Notes under the pieces: generated by a model
The model's database searches: none
Seen by the model: only the letters and a program-made list of their open reading frames with translations
What the model was told of the DNA's origin: nothing
DNA from: DASPFV01 sp035620975
Lineage (GTDB): Bacteria; Acidobacteriota; Vicinamibacteria; Vicinamibacterales; 2-12-FULL-66-21
Length of the DNA stretch: 23,429 nucleotides
Assembly: GCA_035620975.1 (NCBI GenBank)
Contig: DASPFV010000071.1
Location: 1-23,429, forward strand
Reading direction: 5' to 3'
Made by a program: the position numbers and the translations under genes
Shown here: positions 1-8,976 of the stretch, piece after piece
Numbering within the stretch: position 1 is the stretch's first letter
How the letters are laid out: the number at the start of each line of letters is the position of its first letter

Positions 1-15
1 CTATTCGCAGGATGC

Positions 16-58
16 TTGACATTTCGTAGACTCCACGCCTAAGTTTTGACTCGTCAAA
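16..58 (+). promoter_or_regulatory. Possible promoter and palindromic operator before the barrel gene
   Basis: A TTGACA hexamer (16-21) is followed after 18 bases by TAAGTT (40-45), a weak -10 match. Just downstream, 45-58 is a perfect inverted repeat, TTTGAC-TC-GTCAAA, ending three bases before the GTG start at 62. A protein bound there would cover the start of transcription and the ribosome entry site. No Shine-Dalgarno sequence is visible, so the message may be nearly leaderless. The -35 and the palindrome are seen; their roles are inferred. Confidence 0.35.
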
Positions 59-61
59 GAC

Positions 62-1246
62 GTGGTCACGGCTCACACAAATCTACGTTTTTTATTCTTC
101 AAATCACCGCTCGGCGCCCGTCTGGCCCTGGCGTCTCTCGCCCTCTCTCTGGTCGGCGCCGTCTCGGGCCAAGCGCAAACCACGACCCCGACCGAGCAGG
201 CCCCGTCCACCGGCCCTCTGTCGGGTTACATGGACTTTCACTTCAACAAGGCCGACGGCGAGCCAGGTGTCCTCGACTTTCACCGCTTCGTGCTTCTGAT
301 GAACCACTCGTTCTCGCCGAATCTGCGCTTCGTCGGCGAGGTCGAGCTCGAGCACGCCCTGGTCGAGGGTCTCGAGGAAGCCGGCGAGCTCGAGCTGGAG
401 CAGGCCTACATCGACTTCCTGCTGTCGCGGCGGCTGAACGTCCGTGCCGGGATGGTGCTCGTGCCGATCGGCATCATCAACGAGCGTCACGAGCCGCCGG
501 TCTTCAACGGCGTCGAGCGTCCGTTCGTCGATACGGTCATCGTGCCGACGACGTGGTTCGAGGTCGGGGCCGGCGTGCACGGCGAGGTCGGCCGCGGCTG
601 GCGATACCGCCTGTTCGTGACGTCGCCGCTGAACGCGGCAGAGTTCAGCGCCGACGAGGGGATTCGTGGAGGGCGCCAGAAGGGGGCCGAAACGAACATC
701 GGGCGGGCAGCCTTCACCGGGCGCATCGAGTACGTCGGCTTCCCCGGCCTGACGGCGGGGGCCGGGTTCTGGAGCGGGCGCTCGGGTTTCGAGTTCCGGC
801 CGCGGTTCGACGTCCCCGTCCACCTCGTCGAAGCCGACGCGCGTTACTCGCGCGATCGTCTCGAGCTCCGCGCCCAGTTCGCGCAGGTCGCGATCGAGAA
901 CGCGGCCGAGCTGAACGATGCGCTCGCCCGGCAGATCGGCGTGAACCCGAACATCGCCCGCACCCTGCGCGGGGCCTACGGCGAAGCCGGTTACCGTTTC
1001 GTCTCGGGGCGGACGTGGGGTGACATCGGCGCATTCGTGCGGTACGAGGACTTCGACACGCAGTTCCGCATGCCCGCCGGCTACCTGCCGCTCGAGGAGT
1101 TCGACCGCGACGCGTGGGTGCTCGGCCTGACTTACTGGCCCGATCCCGATATCGCCGTGAAGCTCGACTATGCGGTCGTCGGGAACCAGAGCTCGGTTAT
1201 CAAGGGGGCCAACAGCTTCAACGTGGGCCTCGGATGGTGGTTCTGA
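62..1246 (+). CDS. Outer-membrane beta-barrel (porin-like) protein
   Basis: Predicted 394-residue outer-membrane barrel. GTG at 62 is the first possible start after an in-frame stop at 47-49. Residues 1-38 form a signal peptide with a hydrophobic core (LALASLALSLVGAVSG) and a likely cut near AQA/TT. The rest is alternating polar/hydrophobic strands (EQAYIDF, RLNVRAGMVLVPIGI, VKLDYAVV) and ends GLGWWF, the terminal aromatic residue typical of barrels recognised by the BAM machinery. It resembles the porin-like barrels with a GIINERHEPPVFN-type loop found in several phyla, usually annotated only as porin. The substrate is unknown. Its stop codon overlaps the start of the cupredoxin gene (TGATG), so the two should be translated together. 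Placement beside copper genes makes metal passage conceivable but unproven. Confidence 0.8.
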   Translation: MVTAHTNLRFLFFKSPLGARLALASLALSLVGAVSGQAQTTTPTEQAPSTGPLSGYMDFHFNKADGEPGVLDFHRFVLLMNHSFSPNLRFVGEVELEHALVEGLEEAGELELEQAYIDFLLSRRLNVRAGMVLVPIGIINERHEPPVFNGVERPFVDTVIVPTTWFEVGAGVHGEVGRGWRYRLFVTSPLNAAEFSADEGIRGGRQKGAETNIGRAAFTGRIEYVGFPGLTAGAGFWSGRSGFEFRPRFDVPVHLVEADARYSRDRLELRAQFAQVAIENAAELNDALARQIGVNPNIARTLRGAYGEAGYRFVSGRTWGDIGAFVRYEDFDTQFRMPAGYLPLEEFDRDAWVLGLTYWPDPDIAVKLDYAVVGNQSSVIKGANSFNVGLGWWF

Positions 1247-1617
1247 TGCGGATATCCCTGCTGGCCGTGCTGATGCTGATCTCGTGGGGGCTGAGCGCCG
1301 CAGGCGGTCGCGGGCATGGCGCGCCGCCGCAGGACACGACAGTCGTCGAGGTCGCCGCCGAGCGCTTCGCATTCACGCCTTCGGAGATTCGGGTGAAGAC
1401 CGGCATGCGCGTCGAGTTCAGGCTCAAGAGCGACGACACGGACCACGGGTTCCGCATCATCGGCACCAGCATCAACGTCAGGATCCCCAAGCGCGGGCGT
1501 GGCACCGCGACCGTGGAGTTCGTACCGGCGCAGGCGGGCCGCTATACGTTCGAGTGCTCCAGGCTCTGCGGCGCGGGCCACTCCTTCATGCGCGGCACCC
1601 TCATCGTCACGGACTGA
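1246..1617 (+). CDS. Exported CuA-type cupredoxin
   Basis: A 123-residue protein: N-terminal hydrophobic signal segment (1-20), then one cupredoxin fold. The ligand set matches the binuclear CuA site of cytochrome oxidase subunit II: His67 (DTDHGFRI), Cys104, Cys108, His112 and Met115 in CSRLCGAGHSFM. In subunit II the same stretch normally reads CSE.CG..HSFM; here Arg106 stands where the Glu supplies a backbone carbonyl ligand, which need not abolish metal binding. No membrane hairpin and no other oxidase genes are present, so it is a free-standing periplasmic electron carrier or copper protein. The ATG at 1246 overlaps the barrel stop; an in-frame ATG at 1234 is possible, but the overlap start is more typical. 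The next gene starts two bases after its stop. The CuA reading is strong by motif; the electron partner is inferred to be the following di-haem protein. Confidence 0.85.
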   Translation: MRISLLAVLMLISWGLSAAGGRGHGAPPQDTTVVEVAAERFAFTPSEIRVKTGMRVEFRLKSDDTDHGFRIIGTSINVRIPKRGRGTATVEFVPAQAGRYTFECSRLCGAGHSFMRGTLIVTD

Positions 1618-1619
1618 CC

Positions 1620-2828
1620 ATGATTACGACTCCCGATCGATTCCGGCACGGGCTCGTGCGTACTCTCGCGCTGCTCTGCGGTTCGCTGGGGCTGGCGACG
1701 GCGCTCTGGGCGCAGGCGCGCATGACGCTGCCCGGGGATCCGCTGCCGGGCCTCACGCCGGCCGAGTTCGAGGAGTTCAGGATGGGGCTGGACGACTTCC
1801 TGGAGGTCGAAACGGCCGAGGAGGGCCTGGGTCCGGCGTTCAACGGCACGAGCTGCGCCGTCTGCCACAACGTGCCCGCCATCGGCGGCGCCGGAACGAT
1901 TGCCGAGATCCGCGCCGGGCGGCGCAACGACGACGGCACGTTCTCGGCGCTGGATCCTTCGGGGGAAACGCTCTTTCACCTGTTCTCGATCCCGTCGCAT
2001 GCCTGCCAGCCGGCCATACCGGCCGAGGCGACGGTCATCGCGCGCCGGGCGCCCATCCCGCTCTTCGGAGCCGGCCTGGTGGAGGCCATTCCCGACGAGA
2101 CCCTGCTGGATCTCGAGGACCCCACGGATCGGGACCGCGATGGCGTCAGCGGACGCGCCGCCATCGTGACGGATCGCGCGACCGGCGACCGCCGCGTCGG
2201 CCGCTTCGGGTGGAAGGCCCAGCACGCGACGCTGCTGACGTTCGGCGCCGATGCCTACCGCAACGAGATGGGCATCACCAACGATGTGTTCCCGGACGAA
2301 GCCGGGTTCGGTGTGTCGGCGGATCAGATGAGGCTGTGCGACCCGATCCCCGATCCCGAGGACGTCATGGATCCCAGGACGCGCCGGCGTGGCATCGACA
2401 ACTTCGCGTCGTTCATGAGATTCCTGGCCCCCGCAGCCCGCGGCGAGGTGGACGATGCGGCGCGGACGGGCGAGCGCGTCTTCCACGCCATCGGGTGCGC
2501 CGCCTGCCACGTGCCCTCGCTCCAGACGGGGCCCAGCTCCAATCCCCTGTTCGACCGCCGCAACGTGCCGCTCTTCTCGGACCTGCTGCTGCACGACATC
2601 GGCACCGGCGACGGCATCGAACAGGCCGCGGCCAGCGGCGAGGAGATCCGGACGCCGGCGCTGTGGGGCCTGCGGCTCCGCCGCCCGCTCCTGCACGACG
2701 GCTCGGCGGCGACCATCGAAATCGCGATCCGGCGCCACGCCGGCGAGGCTGCGCTCGCGCGCCGCGGCTTCGAACGCCTGTCAGACGCCGATCGGGCGAT
2801 GCTGCTGGCATTTCTCCGGTCGCTGTAA
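1620..2828 (+). CDS. Di-haem oxidoreductase, DUF1111 family
   Basis: A 402-residue exported c-type cytochrome. Residues 1-32 are a signal peptide (LALLCGSLGLATALWAQA). Two haem-binding CXXCH motifs are seen, CAVCH at 79-83 and CAACH at 293-297, plus the late RTPALWGLR and LLHDG motifs (345-361) usual in the DUF1111 di-haem family, once called thiol oxidoreductases. The family resembles bacterial cytochrome c peroxidase/MauG in layout, but its substrates are not established. ATG at 1620 is two bases after the cupredoxin stop, with no clear ribosome site, so translation is probably coupled. Haem insertion occurs in the periplasm, the compartment of the cupredoxin, which makes electron exchange between the two reasonable. 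Alternative reading: a general di-haem peroxidase. Confidence 0.85.
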   Translation: MITTPDRFRHGLVRTLALLCGSLGLATALWAQARMTLPGDPLPGLTPAEFEEFRMGLDDFLEVETAEEGLGPAFNGTSCAVCHNVPAIGGAGTIAEIRAGRRNDDGTFSALDPSGETLFHLFSIPSHACQPAIPAEATVIARRAPIPLFGAGLVEAIPDETLLDLEDPTDRDRDGVSGRAAIVTDRATGDRRVGRFGWKAQHATLLTFGADAYRNEMGITNDVFPDEAGFGVSADQMRLCDPIPDPEDVMDPRTRRRGIDNFASFMRFLAPAARGEVDDAARTGERVFHAIGCAACHVPSLQTGPSSNPLFDRRNVPLFSDLLLHDIGTGDGIEQAAASGEEIRTPALWGLRLRRPLLHDGSAATIEIAIRRHAGEAALARRGFERLSDADRAMLLAFLRSL

Positions 2829-2831
2829 CTG

Positions 2832-2891
2832 CGGGTTCAAGGTTCAACGTTGAACCCGAACCTTGAACCCTGAACCCTGAACCTTGAACCC
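2832..2891. repeat. Heptamer-type repeat (TGAACCY) between converging genes, hairpin-forming
   Basis: Degenerate direct copies of TGAACCC/TTGAACC run through 2850-2891. The left part is the complement, so GGGTTCAAGGTT (2833-2844) pairs perfectly with AACCTTGAACCC (2859-2870). The 12-bp hairpin lies between the converging oxidoreductase and ATPase genes and could stop transcription from both sides, although there is no T run. Related stretches occur at 5995-6012, 7835-7918 and 14535-14552. Confidence 0.7.
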
Positions 2892-2903
2892 GAAGTTGGG
2901 AGC

Positions 2904-5461
<2,558 letters not shown>

Positions 5462-5465
<4 letters not shown>

Positions 5466-5929
5466 TGCGGTTCCTCGCTGCTTCCCCCACCGACACCGGC
5501 CAGGTCATCCAGGATCGGACACTCGGGGCGCTCGTCGCCGTGGCAGTGATGCACGAGCTGCTCCAGGGTCCGCCGCATTCCCTGCAGCTCTTCGATCTTC
5601 TGATCGAGCTCCGCGATGTGCCGCTGGGCCACCTTGCGGACCTCGGCGCTGGCGCGGCGGCGGTTCTGCCAGAGACCCAGGAGCTGCCGGATCTCGTCGA
5701 TGGAGAACCCGAGATCGCGCGCACGGCGCACGAATCGAAGCACGTGGACGTCGGCCGGGTCGTAGATGCGGTAGCCCGCGGTCGTGCGCTTCGCCGGCTT
5801 CAGCAGCCCCAGCGATTCGTAGTAGCGGATCATCTTGGGCGTGACGCCCGAGCCGGCCGCCGCCTCGCCGATGTTCGAATACCCCGCCCGCCGCGCGTCC
5901 GCGAGCTCGAGCGCCAGCAGTCTCGGCAT
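5462..5929 (-). CDS. cueR: CueR-type MerR-family copper sensor
   Basis: A 155-residue transcription activator. The MerR helix-turn-helix and wing cover about residues 17-60 (YSNIGEAAAGSGVTPKMIRYYE ...), followed by the long dimerisation helix and a metal loop. Cys129 and Cys137 in CHGDERPECPI have the CueR spacing (C-x7-C), and Ser94 (RASAEV) sits where monovalent-metal sensors keep serine instead of the cysteine of divalent sensors. Together this predicts Cu(I)/Ag(I)/Au(I) sensing. ATG at 5929 has an AGGAGG site (5936-5941) six bases upstream. The protein has about 16 more N-terminal residues than the E. coli type. It is cotranscribed with the ATPase and overlaps it by four bases. The promoter dyad suggests it controls its own operon. 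Confidence 0.92.
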
Positions 5930-5947
5930 GACCGGCCTCCTGACATC

Positions 5948-5978
5948 AGTCTCAACCTTACCACGGTGGGAAGGTCAA
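5948..5978 (-). promoter_or_regulatory. CueR-type promoter with 19-bp spacer and dyad operator
   Basis: Read on the minus strand, TTGACC (5978-5973) is a good -35 element and GAGACT (5953-5948) a weak -10, separated by 19 bases, the over-long spacing that MerR-family activators correct by twisting DNA. Inside lies a dyad at 5955-5975: ACCTT.CC, five bases, then GG.AAGGT, with one mismatched position. This matches the ACCTTCC...GGAAGGT pattern known for CueR sites. Transcription would start about 12 bases before the regulator's ATG. Confidence 0.75.
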
Positions 5979-6035
5979 GTACGGGTGCACCTGCCACCTG
6001 AACCTTGAACCTGGGTGAAGCGATAAGATGCGGTC

Positions 6036-7346
6036 ATGCGTTTCTCACGTCTCTGCGCGCTCGCGCTGGTACTGGTGGGCGTCGCGGGGGCTACCGGGCA
6101 GACGACGGCCCCTGCGGACTGGCCGCTTCGCATTCGGCCGGTGGACTCGCCGGCCGGCGCGGACAGCGGGCAGCCGCAAATGACCGTGTCGCCGCGTGGT
6201 GTCCTCCTGAGCTGGGTGGAGCGTGCGGGCGCGACGGCCACCCTGAAATTCGCCGAACGCACGGCCACTGGCTGGTCGCCGGCCGTCACGGTCGCCGCCG
6301 GCACCGACTGGTTCGTCAACTGGGCCGACATACCGTCGGTGCTGCGCCTCGATGATGGCGCGCTGGCGGCGCACTGGCTGCAGAAGAGTGGCACTGGCAC
6401 CTACGCCTACGACGTGCGGTTGTCGGTGTCGGCCGACGACGGTCGCACCTGGGCGCCGTCGTTCAGCCCTCACCACGACGGGACACAGACCGAACACGGG
6501 TTCGTCTCGCTCGTGCAGATGCCGGGGGCGTGGCTGGGCCTGGTGTGGCTCGACGGCCGCCACGGACAAACACGGACGAACACGGGCCACGGACGAACAC
6601 CGACGAACACGGACGAACACGGGCCACGGATGAACACGGAAAAACACGGGCCACGGATGAACACGGAAAAACACGGACAGGGGGCGATGTCACTCCGGTT
6701 CGCCGCGTTCGATCGCAGTCTGAAACAGGTAGCGGACGTTGCGATCGACGATCGGGTCTGCGAGTGCTGCCCCACGTCGGCCGTGGCAATCCGCGAGGGC
6801 CTGCTCACCGCGTATCGGAACCGGAGCGAGGACGAGGTGCGCGACATTCATGTGGCGCGCTACGAGACGGGACGCTGGTCGCCACCGGCCCCGGTCCATG
6901 CCGACAACTGGCGGATTGCGGCCTGCCCCGTGAACGGGCCCGCGCTGAGCGCACGGGGGCGTGCTGTGGCAGCCGCGTGGTTCACGGTGAAGGACGACGC
7001 GGGTCACGCGTTCGTCGCGTTTTCGGACGATGACGGCCGGACGTTCGGCACACCGGTCCGCCTGGACGACTACCAGTCCACGGGCCGCGTCGATATCGAG
7101 CTGCTGCCGGATGGATCGGCCGCGGTATCGTATCTCGAAGTCACGGAACGCGGCGGCTCGCAGTTCCGCGTCAGACGCGTCGATCGCTCCGGGATGCGCT
7201 CGCCCGCGATCACCGTCGCCGGCGTCGAATCCGGTCGCACGAGCGGCTATCCCCGGCTCGCCCTGCACGGCAGCGAGCTCGTCTTCGCCTGGCTCGCGCG
7301 CGACCGGACGATCGGGGTCAGGACGGCCGTTGCGGCACTCCCCTGA
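6036..7346 (+). CDS. Secreted beta-propeller protein with Asp-box (sialidase-like) repeats and an inserted repeat array
   Basis: A 436-residue exported protein. Residues 1-22 are a signal peptide. At least one clear Asp-box is present (S-x-D-x-G-x-T-W, VSADDGRTW, 131-139) and a second near the C-terminal third (FSDDDGRTFG), indicating a sialidase-like propeller. The Cys cluster CECC (242-245) and the later CPVNGP match a family often labelled exo-alpha-sialidase, but no catalytic Arg triad can be assigned, so enzyme activity is not claimed. Residues about 176-214 are low-complexity (Asn/Thr/His/Gly/Glu/Lys), encoded by a tandem DNA repeat at 6561-6678 that has entered a loop between WLDGR and GAMSLRFA without breaking the frame. 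ATG at 6036 has only a distant GGTGAAG upstream. Confidence 0.8.
   Translation: MRFSRLCALALVLVGVAGATGQTTAPADWPLRIRPVDSPAGADSGQPQMTVSPRGVLLSWVERAGATATLKFAERTATGWSPAVTVAAGTDWFVNWADIPSVLRLDDGALAAHWLQKSGTGTYAYDVRLSVSADDGRTWAPSFSPHHDGTQTEHGFVSLVQMPGAWLGLVWLDGRHGQTRTNTGHGRTPTNTDEHGPRMNTEKHGPRMNTEKHGQGAMSLRFAAFDRSLKQVADVAIDDRVCECCPTSAVAIREGLLTAYRNRSEDEVRDIHVARYETGRWSPPAPVHADNWRIAACPVNGPALSARGRAVAAAWFTVKDDAGHAFVAFSDDDGRTFGTPVRLDDYQSTGRVDIELLPDGSAAVSYLEVTERGGSQFRVRRVDRSGMRSPAITVAGVESGRTSGYPRLALHGSELVFAWLARDRTIGVRTAVAALP
6561..6678 (+). repeat. In-frame tandem repeat array of an intergenic repeat type inside a gene
   Basis: The array is built of 10-bp CACGGACGAA-like units (6561, 6571, 6608) and 27-bp units starting CACGGGCCACGGAYGAACAC (6581, 6618, 6645). 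The copies at 6618-6644 and 6645-6671 are identical. Three 10-bp units plus three 27-bp units give 111 bp (37 codons), so the reading frame survives. The complement reads as TTCATCCGTGGCCCGTG-like sequence, close to the intergenic repeat at 11123-11330. Confidence 0.85.
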
Positions 7347-7433
7347 CCCGGCTCGACCCCCGGCAGGCCGCAGCCTTCGTCGCGGTGATTGGCTCTTTTC
7401 CCGCGTCCGCGCTTGCCGTAGGATCGGCGGGCC

Positions 7434-7838
7434 ATGGCCGAATCCGTTACCCTAACCCGCGTCACCGCGCCGCAGCTCCCCTCCCCTGTCGGTCCCTACT
7501 CCCCCGGCATCGTCGTCGGCAACCTGCTGTTCGTGTCGGGGCAGGGTGGCCGCGACCCGCAGACTGGCGCGATGGCGCCGGACGTCGAGACTCAGACCGA
7601 GCAGGTGCTGCGCAATATCGCCGCGATTCTCGAGGCTGCCGGGTCGAGCCTGTCGCACGTCGTGCGCTGCGGCGTGTTCCTCGCCGACATCTCCGAGTTC
7701 CAGAAAATGAACGCGGTGTACGCCCGGATGTTCGGCGACCACCGCCCCGCGCGGACGACCGTCGAAGTCTCCGCCCTGCCGGGCGAGGGGATGCGGGTGG
7801 AGATCGACGCCGTCGCCGTCGTGCCCCCGGAACGTTGA
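7434..7838 (+). CDS. ridA: RidA-family protein (enamine/imine deaminase type)
   Basis: A 134-residue cytosolic protein of the usual Rid length. RidA enzymes hydrolyse reactive 2-aminoacrylate and related enamines made by PLP enzymes, acting as trimers. Seen are the N-terminal SPVGPYSPG segment, the FVSGQGGRDPQTG strand, and PARTTVEVSALP with Arg107 matching the arginine that holds the substrate carboxylate, followed by RVEIDAVA with Glu123 at the position of the conserved glutamate. The catalytic-type arginine is the basis for choosing RidA over inactive Rid subfamilies. ATG at 7434 gives the full domain; upstream there is no strong ribosome site. The gene stands alone between the propeller gene and a repeat element. 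Confidence 0.88.
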   Translation: MAESVTLTRVTAPQLPSPVGPYSPGIVVGNLLFVSGQGGRDPQTGAMAPDVETQTEQVLRNIAAILEAAGSSLSHVVRCGVFLADISEFQKMNAVYARMFGDHRPARTTVEVSALPGEGMRVEIDAVAVVPPER

Positions 7839-7918
7839 ACCAGGAACCCGGAACCGGAACAAGGAAGCTGGAACGCACAGAGAACCAGAGAACAGGCACC
7901 TTGAACCCGGGAACCTGA
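7835..7918. repeat. Degenerate GGAACC/TTGAACC repeat after ridA
   Basis: Irregular copies of GGAAC, GAACC and TTGAACC fill the stretch from the end of ridA to the inverted-repeat element at 7924. It belongs to the same loose family as 2832-2891. No coding potential is seen. Confidence 0.5.
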
Positions 7919-7923
7919 AACGA

Positions 7924-8085
7924 AGTCCTGCCTTTCGTAATTGCGGTGACGCACCGAGGGCGGCGAGGCGCCCGCCCCGCAAGGCGCGAGGAGGGAGAAT
8001 ACCGGGAGTATTTGACCGACGAGCAACGCCGCCGGGCGGGATGCATCGCCGGCCGAATGCCACCGTAATTACGAAAGTCAGGACT
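7924..8085. mobile_element. 162-bp MITE-like element with 25-bp terminal inverted repeats
   Basis: The left end 7924-7948 and right end 8061-8085 are inverted copies, 23 of 25 bases matching, each containing CTTTCGTAATT or its complement. The core is GC-rich and holds smaller dyads, for example AATAC...GTATT around 7999-8012. No reading frame inside encodes a transposase. Size, long terminal repeats and lack of a gene fit a non-autonomous miniature transposable element or a large structured intergenic repeat. I do not see a convincing target-site duplication. The right end supplies part of the ribosome site (AGGAC) of the methyltransferase at 8093. Confidence 0.6.
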
Positions 8086-8092
8086 AAGAGCC

Positions 8093-8719
8093 ATGGATCA
8101 AACCCAGGCCTATTTCGACGCCGTCGCGAAGCAGTGGGACGAGATGCGTCGGCAGTTCTTCGGCGACGGCGTACGGAGGAGCGCTGTCGCGGCGGCTGGC
8201 ATCCGGGCGGGGCAGGTCGTGGTCGATGTCGGCACCGGAACAGGGTTTCTCGCCGAGGCGGCGCTCGACGCGGGCGCCCGCGTGGTCGGGGTCGACAACT
8301 CCGACGGGATGCTCGAGCAGGTCTCGCGCCGCTTCGAGGGCCGGCCGTTCGAAGCGAGGCGCGGCGATGCCGACCAGTTGCCGCTGAGCGATGCCGAGGT
8401 GGACGCGGTGCTGGCCAACATGGTGCTGCACCATGCGCCCGATCCGCCGGCCGCCATCCGCGAGATGGTCCGCGTCCTGACGCCAGGCGGTGTCCTGGTC
8501 ATCACCGATGCCGACACCCACACCCACGAGTGGCTGCGCACCGAGCAGCACGATCGGTGGCTCGGCTTCGCGCGCGTCGACGTCGAGCGGTGGTTCCGCG
8601 CCGCGGGCCTGGAGGAGGTGTCCGTGAGCGACACGCCGGAGCTGTGCCGTCCCACGTCCTCCTGCGGAACGAACGCGGCAATCACCATCTTCCTGGCGCG
8701 CGGGCGGAAGCCGATCTGA
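8093..8719 (+). CDS. Class I SAM-dependent methyltransferase
   Basis: A 208-residue cytosolic enzyme that should transfer a methyl group from S-adenosylmethionine; the acceptor is unknown. Motif I is VVDVGTGTG (43-51), the ribose-binding acidic residue is Asp68 (VVGVDNS), and ANMVLHH (108-114) and the RVLTPGGVLVITD segment (127-139) complete a Methyltransf_11-type fold. It resembles small UbiE-like methyltransferases that start YFD.VA..WDEMR..FF and end with a cysteine-bearing tail; here Cys185 and Cys191 (LCRPTSSCG) lie in that tail. The cysteines suggest binding of a soft metal or metalloid, as in arsenite methyltransferases, but the fuller arsenite cysteine set is not present. ATG at 8093 follows AGGAC at 8080-8084, which lies in the inverted-repeat element. 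Confidence 0.85.
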   Translation: MDQTQAYFDAVAKQWDEMRRQFFGDGVRRSAVAAAGIRAGQVVVDVGTGTGFLAEAALDAGARVVGVDNSDGMLEQVSRRFEGRPFEARRGDADQLPLSDAEVDAVLANMVLHHAPDPPAAIREMVRVLTPGGVLVITDADTHTHEWLRTEQHDRWLGFARVDVERWFRAAGLEEVSVSDTPELCRPTSSCGTNAAITIFLARGRKPI

Positions 8720-8976
8720 GGGGCGCATCCGCCTTCGCCTGGCGGCTCCGGCGCGACAGATCCGCGTTCCGTGACCAGGAAGGAACCCGCGCGCCGCATC
8801 TCCGCGTTCATCGGCCTCCCGTGGAACAGCCCCTGACACATCCACGTGCGGCCGATTGGTCGGGTGTCCTCACCGGTTTCGTGCCCGCCACGATGCCGTA
8901 TCGCGGAACTACGTGTATCAGATCAGGGGGAACCGGACGACGAGCAGGTGTCGCGACACCGAAAACCAGGTGGGCC
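8720..8976. other. Intergenic stretch with scattered ATCCGCGTTC-type repeat copies
   Basis: No gene is supported. Two degenerate copies of the ATCCGCG/TTC...CCGTG repeat are visible, near 8757-8775 and 8793-8823. The stretch lies between converging genes. I see no T-tailed hairpin. Confidence 0.5.

Noticed and set aside
46..1023. Alternative frame overlapping the barrel gene
   Set aside because: Translation is Arg-rich and low-complexity; the frame starting at 62 has a signal peptide, barrel strands and a terminal aromatic residue.
1246..1617. Cytochrome oxidase subunit II
   Set aside because: The CuA motif fits, but there are no transmembrane helices beyond the signal segment and no subunit I or III genes, and the length is that of a lone cupredoxin.
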